Source: Pseudomonas sp. PDM04 (lineage in GTDB: Bacteria > Pseudomonadota > Gammaproteobacteria > Pseudomonadales > Pseudomonadaceae). Taken from it: 64,000 nt of DNA. Positions within the stretch are counted from its first letter, which is position 1, and each line of letters begins with the position of its first letter. The position numbers and the translations under genes were made by a program. Of the stretch, positions 50,967 to 60,400 are shown in pieces. The notes under the pieces are model-generated. The model was not told the origin of the DNA and did no database searches. It saw only the letters and a list, made by a program, of their open reading frames with translations. The stretch covers positions 248,001 through 312,000 of the forward strand of contig NZ_JACVAI010000006.1 of assembly GCF_014851765.1 (NCBI RefSeq), written 5' to 3'.

Positions 50967-51895
50967 GAATACCTCACATGACTTTGATCCGCCTGAACGT
51001 CGATTTCAACTTCAGCGCCCATGATCAACGGGTAATGATCGGGAATATGCCCTGCAGGAAAAGCGAATATCCGGGGAATTTCATATTTTGATAACACCTG
51101 ACTGATCACACGATAAGCCGTCTCGTCAAAATTTGACTTGACCCCGCCTATATCACGCATTGAACCCACTATGACGCCCTTTATTTTTGCCAGGGCCCCT
51201 GCCGTTTCCAACGTTTGCATCTGTCGATCGATTCTGTAGTAAGCATTTTCGCCAATGTCCTCGATAAACAATATGGCGCCTTCATAATCGAAATCGTAGC
51301 GCGTTCCTGAAACGGCCCCGACAATGGTTTGATTACCGCCGACCAATCGCCCCTTGGCCTTGCCCCTTTTATTCAAGGCATGCGAAGTGACCGAATATTG
51401 CGGCATCGCGCCCTTCAAAATATCAAACACCTTGTCGTAGCTCGACGGTGGCGGCGCAACGCCCATGCTCAGGGTCCGCACGACATTGGGGCCATGGATC
51501 GTGGCGATAGCGTGACCATTGAAAAAACTGTGCAGGTAAGTGATATCGGAATAACCGATCAGCCACTTGGGGTTATTACGAATGGCATTCATATTCAAAC
51601 CACCCAACAACTGCACACTTCCATAACCGCCACGGGTCACCCAGATCGCATCGATATCCGGTTCATCGCACGCCCATTGCAAGTCTTCCAGTCTTTGGGC
51701 TGGCGTCCCTGCATAAGCATAATGATTGTCATACTTCTCCAGACAATTTCTGGATAAGACAGGTCTGTAGCCCTGCCCTTTGATCATTGGAATAACGTGG
51801 TCCAGAAACGCTGGATTGGTCAAATAACCCGCTGGCGATACGATGGCTATCTTACTTCCACGTTCAAGGGCTTTCGGCCGTTTCAAACAACTCAT
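50963..51895 (-). CDS. LD-carboxypeptidase, S66/MccF-like family
   Basis: 310 aa. S66 fold with GSKIAIVSPAGYLTNPAF at the N-terminus, VTRGGYGSVQLLGGLN, nucleophile Ser in LIGYSDITYLHSFF, Glu in LFIEDIGENAYYRIDR, and His in FPAGHIPDHYPLIMGAEVEI, so the Ser-Glu-His triad is complete. Members either trim murein tetrapeptides or hydrolyse microcin C-type peptidyl-nucleotides. No signal peptide, so cytoplasmic. The gene uses more A/T-ending codons than its neighbours, suggesting recent acquisition. It is convergent with the cyclase gene. Confidence 0.88.
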   Translation of the reverse strand: MSCLKRPKALERGSKIAIVSPAGYLTNPAFLDHVIPMIKGQGYRPVLSRNCLEKYDNHYAYAGTPAQRLEDLQWACDEPDIDAIWVTRGGYGSVQLLGGLNMNAIRNNPKWLIGYSDITYLHSFFNGHAIATIHGPNVVRTLSMGVAPPPSSYDKVFDILKGAMPQYSVTSHALNKRGKAKGRLVGGNQTIVGAVSGTRYDFDYEGAILFIEDIGENAYYRIDRQMQTLETAGALAKIKGVIVGSMRDIGGVKSNFDETAYRVISQVLSKYEIPRIFAFPAGHIPDHYPLIMGAEVEIDVQADQSHVRYS

Positions 51896-52004
51896 AGGGT
51901 TTCTCTGGATGGATAAAAAATTTACCTTACCAGAGCCATTAAACAGGGCACTCTCGCTTTATTGACAGATCATTGCCGAGTGTCTCGAAAGTTGTCAGCC
52001 ACGC

Positions 52005-52625
52005 CTAGGACACGTCGCTCAAGTTGGCCACTTGACCGGCGATCCACGCCTTGCATTGTTCAATCTGCAAGGCGGTGTGTTCCGGGTTGCGCAACATGCT
52101 GTCCAGCCGGATGACCTGGATATTGGTCAGGCCGATGGTGGGCAACACGTATTCCAGGTAAGGCGTCAGGAAATCCTGCTGGGCGTAGGGTCCGGTCACC
52201 GGTCCTCCGCTCGTGACGATGATGAACACCGGCCGGTCCGCCAACAGCCCCTGCTTGCCAGTGCTGGATCGCGCAAAGGTGCGCTGCGGTCGCAGGATCT
52301 GGTCGATCCAGGCCTTGAGTACGGCCGGCACGCCGAAATTGTGCATCGGTGTCGAGATGACGAGCGCTTTTGCCGCCTCCAGCTCCTCGATGTAGGCGTC
52401 CGACTCGGCACTGGCCGAGCGCGAGTCGAGGGGCAGCAGATTGTCCGCTGCAAACTGAGGACTGGGCATCGGTGGCGCATGGCTTGCGATGTCCCGCTCG
52501 ACCACCGAGAGATGCCTGAATTTGTGTGTGATCTGTTCAGTCAGGGCGCGCCCCATGGCGGTGCTGGTGGACAACTCCGCCCGCGGGCTCGCCGTGACGT
52601 GCAACAGGTAAGCGGGCGCTTTCAT
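52005..52625 (-). CDS. azoR: FMN-dependent NADH-azoreductase, AzoR family
   Basis: 206 aa from the ATG at 52625. Flavodoxin-like fold with ASPRAELSTSTAMGRALTEQ (phosphate-binding loop), STPMHNFGVPAVLKAWIDQI (FMN contacts), and VTSGGPVTG. It is the AcpD/AzoR pattern of FMN enzymes that reduce quinones and azo compounds with NADH. Its ATG overlaps the stop of the GNAT gene by 4 bases, so the two are cotranscribed, away from the divergent MocR gene and its repeated operator. Confidence 0.9.
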   Translation of the reverse strand: MKAPAYLLHVTASPRAELSTSTAMGRALTEQITHKFRHLSVVERDIASHAPPMPSPQFAADNLLPLDSRSASAESDAYIEELEAAKALVISTPMHNFGVPAVLKAWIDQILRPQRTFARSSTGKQGLLADRPVFIIVTSGGPVTGPYAQQDFLTPYLEYVLPTIGLTNIQVIRLDSMLRNPEHTALQIEQCKAWIAGQVANLSDVS

Positions 52626-53089
52626 GAGTGATCCCCTACCGGTTTGACAAAGCGTGTGGCCAGGTTGGTCATTCCACAACGCGCGTAGAACCGTTGTGCA
52701 TCGTGATTGGCCAGGGCGGTGTCTAGCACCAGGTGGTCGCACTGCGAATCCCGCGCCACGCCCATCAATGCCTCCAGCAATTGCTTGCCCAACCCGGCAC
52801 TGCGCAGCGTTGCATCCGTCACCAGGTCGTCCACGTAGAGAAACCTGCCGTGGATCAGGTTTTCCTGAAGGCGAAAACCGGCCAGGGCCCGGGGGATGTC
52901 ATCATTGACGACCAGCAGCACGCGGTATCCACAGGCGGCCTGGCGCTTGTACGCGCTCAGCCATTGCTCGACGTCCGCCAGGCGCGGCCGCAGTTGCCGG
53001 ATCAAGTCGAAGGCCGCCCGTATTGCGGCGTCGTTGGAAAACTCCCTGACACCCTCGATTCCATCAAAACCCGTCATGGTCCGTGTCAT
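52622..53089 (-). CDS. GNAT-family N-acetyltransferase
   Basis: 155 aa. GNAT core: YVDDLVTDATLRSAGLGKQL (strand 4 and the acetyl-CoA pyrophosphate loop R-S-A-G-L-G) and DHLVLDTALANHDAQRFYAR (strand 5 and motif B helix). Substrate unknown. First gene of a two-gene unit with the azoreductase. The operator-like repeat at 53134-53157 lies 45 bases upstream, so the neighbouring MocR regulator could control it. Confidence 0.87.
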   Translation of the reverse strand: MTRTMTGFDGIEGVREFSNDAAIRAAFDLIRQLRPRLADVEQWLSAYKRQAACGYRVLLVVNDDIPRALAGFRLQENLIHGRFLYVDDLVTDATLRSAGLGKQLLEALMGVARDSQCDHLVLDTALANHDAQRFYARCGMTNLATRFVKPVGDHS

Positions 53090-53133
53090 CTTTCAAGCCT
53101 CGATACGTGGAAGAGGCTGTATTCTTGCCTTGA

Positions 53134-53157
53134 ACTGGACCAAAGTATTGATCCATT
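53134..53157. promoter_or_regulatory. MocR-type operator, copy 1
   Basis: Contains TGGACCAAAGTATTGATCCA, two TGGWCCA/TGATCCA-like heptamers 13 bases apart. The 24-bp block is identical to 55930-55953. A further TGATCCA follows 14 bases downstream. Between the GNAT and MocR starts, as expected for autoregulation by a MocR protein. Confidence 0.7.
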
Positions 53158-53186
53158 CTTGCACTATCTGACTGATCCACCTTCGA

Positions 53187-54692
53187 GTGCCAACCGTGAA
53201 TAAAACGTCCTCCGCTCAGGTCACCTGGTCACTGACGCTCGCCGCCCGAAAACCTGACGAAACACTACAGAACTGGCTTTACAGAACCCTGAGGCAGGAC
53301 ATTCTCGACGGCCGCCTGGCACGCAACTTTGTCCTTCCCAGCACGCGTTTTCTCGCCGCGCAATATGGCCTGGCCCGGGGCACAGTGCAGGCCGCCTACG
53401 CCCAGTTGCTCAGCGAGGGCTATCTGGTCACCGCTCATGGCAGCGGCACCAAGGTCAGCCTGAGCTTGCCCGACGATCAGTTGGTCAAGGCCGGGCCCGT
53501 TGCGCCAGACACTGCCACGCCCCCTGCCGCATCCCCGATACCGCTGACCCGGTGGGCTGCGCAACTCATCGAACAGGACCCGGCGTTTCCCCTTTCATCA
53601 TCGAAAAAACTGCCCTTCGCGCCCCACACCTGTGATGTTGCGCAATTTCCTGTCGACACCTGGCGGCGCCTGCACATGAGGCACCTGGGATCCGTGCTGC
53701 CACCGGTCCTGTCGGCTCGACCGGCACAAGGGTTGCCCGCGCTGCGCCAGGCCATCGTCGAGCACCTGGCGATTGCCCGGGGCGTCGCCACTTCGGCGGA
53801 CACGGTTGTCATCGTCAGCAGCGTCCAGCAGGCGCTGGATATTTGCCTGCGCCTGATCATCAACCCTGGGGAATCCGTGTGGATGGAAAACCCCGGTTAC
53901 CCCGGAGCCCGACAGATCATGCAAGGCGTCGGTGCGGACATCATCGACGTGGCGGTCGATGCGGCAGGAATGGATGTGAGCGCAGGAATGCGCCTGGCGC
54001 CAGATGCGCGGCTGGCCTACGTGACACCCTGCCGCCAGGCGCCCACGGGCGTTGCCCTGTCGGCGGAACGGCGTCTCATGTTATTGAGCTGGGCCAGGGA
54101 ACACGGCGCTTACCTGTTTGAAGATGACTACGACAGCGAGTATCGGTTTATCGCCAAACCGATCCCCGCGCTCAGGGGCATGCCCCAGGCTGGCAGTCAC
54201 GTCATCATGACCGGCACTTTCAGCAAGTTGCTGTTCCCCGCCATGGGCCTGGCGTATGTGGTCCTGCCGCCGCAACTGGTAGAGCCCTTTACACGGGCAT
54301 TGTCGTTGACCTCACGCAGTGCGAACGGCCTGGCACAGGCGGTGCTGGCGGACTTCATGGCGCAGGGGCACTTCGGTCGGCATATCCGCCGGATGCGCAA
54401 GGTCTACGCCACCCGCGCCAGAGTGTTCGAGGACGCGGCCAGGCAGCACCTGCATGACTTCATCGAGGTCCCGCCGATTCTCGCCGGGCTGGATGTCACT
54501 GCCCGGTTGAAATCCATGCCCGAAGCGCAGGCCCTCGCAGTACTCGATGCCGCCAACGTCAGCGCGTTCGCACTGAGCCGCTACGGCCGAGGCCCACACG
54601 TGCCGCCAGGGCTGGTGATGGGGTTCGCGGCCTACACCGAAGACCAGATCACCCAACAAATGAGCGCGATTGCCCAGCGGCTGAATCATTGA
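53187..54692 (+). CDS. MocR-family PLP-dependent regulator (PdxR-like)
   Basis: 501 aa from a GTG at 53187; a GTG at 53196 is an equally good start. GntR winged helix at residues about 25-95 (LPSTRFLAAQYGLARGTVQA), then an aminotransferase-like domain with ENPGYPGARQIM, PCRQAPTGVALS, FEDDYDSEYRF and TGTFSKLLFPAMGLAY (Lys for PLP). GntR-type half-sites of this family resemble TGGACCA, as in the 24-bp repeat upstream. A second copy of that repeat precedes the membrane-protein gene at 54815-55885, so that gene, this one and perhaps the GNAT-azoR pair look like one small regulon. Confidence 0.92.
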   Translation: MPTVNKTSSAQVTWSLTLAARKPDETLQNWLYRTLRQDILDGRLARNFVLPSTRFLAAQYGLARGTVQAAYAQLLSEGYLVTAHGSGTKVSLSLPDDQLVKAGPVAPDTATPPAASPIPLTRWAAQLIEQDPAFPLSSSKKLPFAPHTCDVAQFPVDTWRRLHMRHLGSVLPPVLSARPAQGLPALRQAIVEHLAIARGVATSADTVVIVSSVQQALDICLRLIINPGESVWMENPGYPGARQIMQGVGADIIDVAVDAAGMDVSAGMRLAPDARLAYVTPCRQAPTGVALSAERRLMLLSWAREHGAYLFEDDYDSEYRFIAKPIPALRGMPQAGSHVIMTGTFSKLLFPAMGLAYVVLPPQLVEPFTRALSLTSRSANGLAQAVLADFMAQGHFGRHIRRMRKVYATRARVFEDAARQHLHDFIEVPPILAGLDVTARLKSMPEAQALAVLDAANVSAFALSRYGRGPHVPPGLVMGFAAYTEDQITQQMSAIAQRLNH

Positions 54693-54814
54693 TCGCTGAA
54701 ACCCAACCCCTCTGTGGGCTTCGGCGACCAAGGAATTTGCGGTCGCGACAATCCATTGGAGGGAGCCGCCTGCTGGCGACGGCGGATTTGCTGCCGCCAT
54801 CGCTGTCCTGTGGG

Positions 54815-55885
54815 TCACTCGAAATGGATGCGCAGCCCCGCCATGGCAAGGATGATCGTCACCGCCACCAATGCCGAGAACACGATACCCGCGACCAATA
54901 CGCGAGTGGCGGTTGTTTCATTCACCCGGTGAGCAATCATGACCCCGCGCAACCCGCAGAATGCATGGGCGATGACAAAGAACACCGCCAGCAGGTAGTA
55001 CGGCAGCAGTCGAATGTTCCAGGCGTCGTGCAACAAGCCGGCCGGCGCACCCACCGCGAAGCCCCAATCGGTTTCGATGTTGAAGTAGCTGCGCGCCAGG
55101 TAAAGCACGGCATTGACATGGCTGATCACCGCAAAGATCAGGAACACGCCGCCGGCAATCTGAAAGGACCGGATAGCGTCCGCCGGCCGCCGGGTCATGC
55201 GCCAGGCCATGTAAGCCCCGCTACCCACCAGGAACAGAAAAGTGGCAATCAGCAGTGGCTCGATCAAGGGAGAGCGGTAAACGACCCGCAGTACCTTCAT
55301 GACGGCCAGATGAGCATCGGCGCCAACCAGCCCCACCAGATGGTTGCTGAAGTGGAAGCACAGGTAGACCACCGCCAGGGCTGCCGCCACGCCATGCCAG
55401 CGTCGCATGTTGGCATGGGACGATTGCGGTTCGGGCTGACGCGGCAAGGGCGTGCGATCGGCGAATGAGATCATGACCATCAACGCGGCCCACATGAACG
55501 TCAGGAAGCCGACATCCCAGGCGGGTTTGCCCAACAAAAGAAACAGCACCCCCGTCAGGGTGAACATGGGCGCAACGGCCACGGAAACAAAGGCGACCCG
55601 GCGAGCCAGTACATCGCCTGCGCTTGGCTGGTGCAGCTTGCCCAATCGCGTCGCCGTCAGCAGCCCCCACAGGGGTAATACAATGGCGATCAGCAACATC
55701 AGCCCGGCACCCAGCCAGCTCCAAAAGCCGCCCCCCTGGGAAATCGAGACGCGCATGGCGTCGTAGCCCATCAACAGGTAAGGGTACACAAGCGCGATCA
55801 TGGGCCCCGCATACCAATCGGTGCGGGCGCTCACTGAGGATCGCTCCAGAGTGTGTGCTGGCAGGTCTCTCGGGGATTGAGACAT
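54815..55885 (-). CDS. Polytopic membrane protein, MocR target candidate
   Basis: 356 aa from the ATG at 55885 (AAGGA 7 bases upstream). About nine hydrophobic segments. The central part (MRRWHGVAAALAVVYLCFHF, then NHLVGLVGADAHLAVMKVLR and VYRSPLIEPLLIATFLFLVG) has spaced His residues and a YRxPxIEP motif. It is reminiscent of succinate dehydrogenase/fumarate reductase cytochrome b subunits, but I cannot prove haem binding. It stands alone with no dehydrogenase subunits. The second copy of the MocR-type operator lies 45 bases before its start. Confidence 0.75.
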   Translation of the reverse strand: MSQSPRDLPAHTLERSSVSARTDWYAGPMIALVYPYLLMGYDAMRVSISQGGGFWSWLGAGLMLLIAIVLPLWGLLTATRLGKLHQPSAGDVLARRVAFVSVAVAPMFTLTGVLFLLLGKPAWDVGFLTFMWAALMVMISFADRTPLPRQPEPQSSHANMRRWHGVAAALAVVYLCFHFSNHLVGLVGADAHLAVMKVLRVVYRSPLIEPLLIATFLFLVGSGAYMAWRMTRRPADAIRSFQIAGGVFLIFAVISHVNAVLYLARSYFNIETDWGFAVGAPAGLLHDAWNIRLLPYYLLAVFFVIAHAFCGLRGVMIAHRVNETTATRVLVAGIVFSALVAVTIILAMAGLRIHFE

Positions 55886-55929
55886 CGAATAATCCTTGAA
55901 CGTTGGAAGAATCCGGATGATCCCCGCTG

Positions 55930-55953
55930 ACTGGACCAAAGTATTGATCCATT
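55930..55953. promoter_or_regulatory. MocR-type operator, copy 2
   Basis: Identical over 24 bases to 53134-53157, and again followed after a 12-base spacer by a related heptamer (CTGGTCCAC here, CTGATCCAC there). It lies 45 bases before the ATG of the polytopic membrane-protein gene. Confidence 0.7.
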
Positions 55954-56038
55954 AAGCCGATATCGCACTGGTCCACTTCGCTGGACTGCACGGCGCGGTC
56001 AGGGCCGACCTTTGCACTTCACGCAATACAGAATTTAC

Positions 56039-56063
56039 ATCGAGCGCATTGATGCCTACCGAT
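56039..56063 (+). promoter_or_regulatory. Nod-box-like candidate MexT site upstream of mexE
   Basis: ATCG-N5-ATTGAT-N4-ACCGAT resembles the MexT motif ATCA-N5-GTCGAT-N4-ACYAT in spacing and in most fixed positions. It lies 137-161 bases before the mexE ATG. Not perfect, so only a candidate. Confidence 0.4.
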
Positions 56064-56199
56064 CCGAGGTGCATGCTAGGGGGCTAGCTGCATTCTTATA
56101 TCATTCCGAATGATAGTTACCTTCGCTTCGTTCGATTCGTGCGATAGCCCCCCCGCCACTCATCATCCGCCCATTCTCAATACATTGGCGGATGCATCC

Positions 56200-57453
56200 A
56201 TGGAACAATCACTCAAACATTTGCGCTTCCCCCTGGCCGTGTTGGCCGTGCTGGTGATGAGCGCCTGCGGCAAGGCCCCCGAAACTGCGGCGAGCATGCC
56301 CGCAGCGAAAGTCAGCGTCGCCAAGGTGCTGGAACAACCGGTCAACGAGTGGGATGAATTCACCGGGCGCCTCGAAGCGCCGGAAACCGTAGAAATCCGT
56401 CCACGGGTTTCCGGGCAGATCGACGACGTCGCGTTCACCGAAGGCGCACTGGTCAAGAAAGGCGACCTGCTGTTCCAGATCGACCCTCGCCCGTTCCAGG
56501 CTGAGGTCCGCCGCCTCGAAGCCCTGGTTGCCCAAGCCCGCGCCAGCGCCACCCGCAGCGAGAATGAAGCCCAGCGCGGTGAACGCCTGCGCACCAGCAA
56601 CGCGATCTCCGCCGAGCTGGCCGACTCGCGCACCAGCGCGGCCCAGGAAGCCCGTGCCGCCGTCGGCGCGCTTCAGGCACAACTGGACCTGGCAAAACTG
56701 AACCTGAGCTTCACCCGCGTCACCGCCCCGATCAGCGGCCGCGTCAGCCGTGCCGAAATCACTGCGGGCAACCTGGTGACCGCCGATACCACGGCCCTGA
56801 CCAGCGTGGTCTCCACCGACAAGGTCTACGCCTACTTCGACGCCGACGAGCGTGTGTTCCTCAAGTACACCCAGCTCGCTCGCCAGGGCAAACGCGGGGC
56901 GACCACCCCGGTTTACCTCGGCTTGTCCAACGAAGAAGGCAACCCGCACCTGGGCCAGATGAACTTCGTCGATAACCAGGTCAACCCGAAAACCGGCACC
57001 ATCCGTGGTCGCGCGGTGTTCGACAACAGCGATGGCAACTACACCCCGGGCCTCTATGCACGCCTGAAACTGGTGGGCAGCGGCACCTACAACGCCATGC
57101 TGATCAACGACGAAGCGGTCGGCACCGACCTGGGCAAGAAGTTCGTGCTGGTGATGGACGCCGAGAACAAGACGGTTTATCGCTCGGTTGAACTGGGTCC
57201 GAAAATCGAAGGCTTGCGCATCGTGCGCAGCGGCCTGAACAAGGATGACACCATCATCGTCAAGGGCTTGCAGCGCGTCCGTCCGGGCTCGCCGGTCACC
57301 CCTGAAGTGATCCCGATGGCCAGCGAGCAAACCCTCGCGGCCCTGGCTCAACAACGACAAGCGCTGGAAGCCAGCAACCTGCCCCGCGTCGCGCCCTCCA
57401 AGGCTGCACCGGGTCCGGCTGTGAAACTGGCTGCTGCGTCTCCACGCGGTTAA
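56200..57453 (+). CDS. mexE: MexE, periplasmic adaptor of RND pump MexEF-OprN
   Basis: 417 aa from the ATG at 56200 (MEQSLKHLRFPLAVLAVLVM). Lipobox MSAC gives a lipid-anchored periplasmic adaptor. The order of barrel-sandwich (EIRPRVSGQIDDVAFTEGAL, KKGDLLFQIDPRPFQAEVRR), alpha-hairpin (EAQRGERLRTSNAISAELAD) and beta-barrel segments (TDKVYAYFDADERVFLKYTQ) is as in P. aeruginosa MexE. It joins MexF to OprN. First gene of the operon; mexF follows after 15 bases. Expected activator is MexT, encoded 51 kb away at 4620. Confidence 0.95.
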   Translation: MEQSLKHLRFPLAVLAVLVMSACGKAPETAASMPAAKVSVAKVLEQPVNEWDEFTGRLEAPETVEIRPRVSGQIDDVAFTEGALVKKGDLLFQIDPRPFQAEVRRLEALVAQARASATRSENEAQRGERLRTSNAISAELADSRTSAAQEARAAVGALQAQLDLAKLNLSFTRVTAPISGRVSRAEITAGNLVTADTTALTSVVSTDKVYAYFDADERVFLKYTQLARQGKRGATTPVYLGLSNEEGNPHLGQMNFVDNQVNPKTGTIRGRAVFDNSDGNYTPGLYARLKLVGSGTYNAMLINDEAVGTDLGKKFVLVMDAENKTVYRSVELGPKIEGLRIVRSGLNKDDTIIVKGLQRVRPGSPVTPEVIPMASEQTLAALAQQRQALEASNLPRVAPSKAAPGPAVKLAAASPRG

Positions 57454-57468
57454 GGGATAACGACTCCG

Positions 57469-60400
57469 ATGAATTTTTCCCAGTTCTTCATTTCCCGGCC
57501 GATCTTCGCTGCGGTGCTGTCGCTGCTGATCCTGATCGCCGGTTCCATCTCGCTGTTCCAGTTACCCATCAGCGAATACCCGGAAGTGGTGCCACCGACT
57601 GTGGTGGTGCGTGCCAACTTCCCGGGCGCCAACCCGAAAGTCATCGGTGAAACCGTGGCCGCTCCCCTGGAGCAAGCCATCACCGGCGTCGAGAACATGC
57701 TGTACATGTCCTCGCAATCCACCGCTGACGGCAAGATCACCCTGACCATCACCTTCGCCCTGGGCACCGACCTGGACAACGCGCAGGTGCAGGTGCAGAA
57801 CCGCGTGACCCGGACCGAGCCGAAGCTGCCAGAGGAAGTGACGCGCATCGGTATCACCGTGGACAAGGCGTCGCCCGACCTGACCATGGTGGTGCACTTG
57901 ACCTCGCCGGACAAACGCTACGACATGCTTTACCTGTCCAACTACGCACTCCTCAACATCAAGGACGAGTTGGCGCGCCTGGGTGGTGTCGGCGACGTGC
58001 AACTGTTCGGCATGGGTGACTACTCGCTGCGGGTCTGGCTCGATCCGAACAAGACCGCTTCGCGCAACCTGACCGCCACTGACGTGGTGGCCGCGATCCG
58101 CGAGCAGAACCGTCAGGTGGCCGCCGGCCAACTGGGTTCGCCCCCTGCCCCGAATGCCCAGAGCTTTCAGCTGTCGATCAACACCCAGGGCCGACTGGTC
58201 ACTGAGGAAGAGTTCGAGAACATCATCATCCGCGCTGGCGACGACGGTGAAATCACACGCCTGCGGGACATCGCCCGGGTCGAGCTCGGCTCCAGCCAAT
58301 ACGCCCTGCGTTCGTTGCTGAACAACCAGCCGGCCGTGGCCATCCCGATCTTCCAGCGCCCGGGCTCCAACGCCATCGACATCTCCAACCAGGTTCGGGC
58401 GAAGATGGATGAGCTGAAGAAAGGCTTCCCGCAGGGCATGGACTACAGCATCGTCTATGACCCGACGATCTTCGTGCGCGGCTCCATCGAAGCAGTGGTT
58501 CACACCCTCTTCGAAGCGCTGATCCTCGTGGTACTGGTGGTGATCCTGTTCCTGCAAACCTGGCGCGCCTCGATCATTCCGCTGGTGGCGGTGCCGGTCT
58601 CGTTGATCGGTACGTTTGCGGTGATGCACCTGTTCGGCTTCTCGCTCAACGCCCTGTCGCTGTTTGGCCTGGTACTGGCCATCGGTATCGTGGTGGACGA
58701 CGCCATCGTGGTGGTGGAGAACGTCGAGCGCAACATCGAACTTGGGCTCAATCCGTTTGATGCGACCAAGCGTGCCATGAGTGAAGTGACCGGTCCGATC
58801 ATCGCCACGGCGCTGGTGCTGTGTGCCGTGTTCGTACCCGCTGCGTTCATCTCCGGCCTGACCGGACAGTTCTACAAGCAGTTCGCCCTGACCATCGCGA
58901 TCTCGACCGTGATCTCGGCCTTCAACTCGCTGACCCTGTCGCCAGCGCTGGCCGCCGTACTGCTCCGCGCCCACGACGCACCGAAAGACCGCTTCTCCAG
59001 GTTCCTCGACAAGCTCTTCGGCGGCTGGCTGTTCCGTCCGTTCAACCGTTTCTTCGAAAAGGCCAGCAACGGCTATGTCGGCACCGTGCGCCGCGTCATC
59101 CGCAGCAGCGGCATCGCCCTGCTGTTGTACGCAGGCCTGATGGTGCTGACCTTCTTCGGTTTCTCCAGCACACCGACCGGTTTTGTACCCGGCCAGGACA
59201 AGCAATACCTGGTGGCCTTCGCGCAACTGCCGGACGCCGCGAGCCTGGACCGCACCGAAGACGTGATCAAGCGCATGTCCGACCTGGCACTCAAACAGCC
59301 AGGCGTGGAAAGCGCCGTGGCGTTCCCGGGCCTGTCGATCAACGGGTTCACCAACAGCCCGAACGCCGGCATCGTGTTCGTGACCCTCAAACCGTTCGAC
59401 GAGCGTAAAGACCCGAGCATGTCCGCCGGCGCCATCGCCGGTGCCCTGAACGGCCAGTACGCCGGGATCCAGGAAGCCTACATGGCGATCTTCCCGCCGC
59501 CGCCGGTACAAGGCCTGGGCACCATCGGTGGTTTCCGCCTGCAAATCGAAGACCGGGGCAACCTGGGCTACGACGAGCTGTACAAGCAGACCATGAACAT
59601 CATTGCCAAGAGTCACACCGTTCCGGAACTGGCCAACCTGTTCACCAGTTACACCGTGAACGTGCCGCAGGTCGATGCCGCCATCGACCGGGAAAAAGCC
59701 AAGACCCACGGCGTGGCCGTCAGCGACATCTTCGACACCCTGCAGATCTACCTGGGTTCGCTGTATGCCAACGACTTCAACCGCTTCGGTCGCACCTATC
59801 AGGTCAACGTTCAGGCCGAGCAACAGTTCCGCCTTGAGTCCGACCAGATCGGCCAACTGAAAGTGCGCAACAACAAGGGCGAGATGATCCCGCTGGCGAC
59901 CTTCATCAAGGTCAGCGACACCTCGGGCCCGGACCGCGTGATGCACTACAACGGCTTCATCACGGCTGAAATCAACGGCGCCGCTGCCCCTGGCTACAGC
60001 TCCGGCCAGGCCGAAGCCGCCATCGAGAAACTGCTCAAGGAAGAACTGCCCAACGGCATGACCTACGAGTGGACCGACCTGACCTACCAGCAGATTCTGT
60101 CCGGCAACACCGCGCTGTTCGTGTTCCCGCTCTGCGTACTGCTGGCGTTCCTGGTACTCGCCGCGCAATACGAAAGCTGGAGCCTGCCGCTGGCGGTGAT
60201 CCTGATCGTACCGATGACCCTGCTGTCGGCCATCACCGGGGTGATTGCTTCGGGTGGCGACAACAACATCTTCACCCAGATCGGCTTGATCGTACTGGTG
60301 GGACTGGCCTGTAAGAACGCGATCCTGATCGTCGAGTTCGCCAAGGACAAACAGCTCGAAGGCCTCAACCCGCTGGCTGCGGTGCTGGAAGCCTGCCGCC

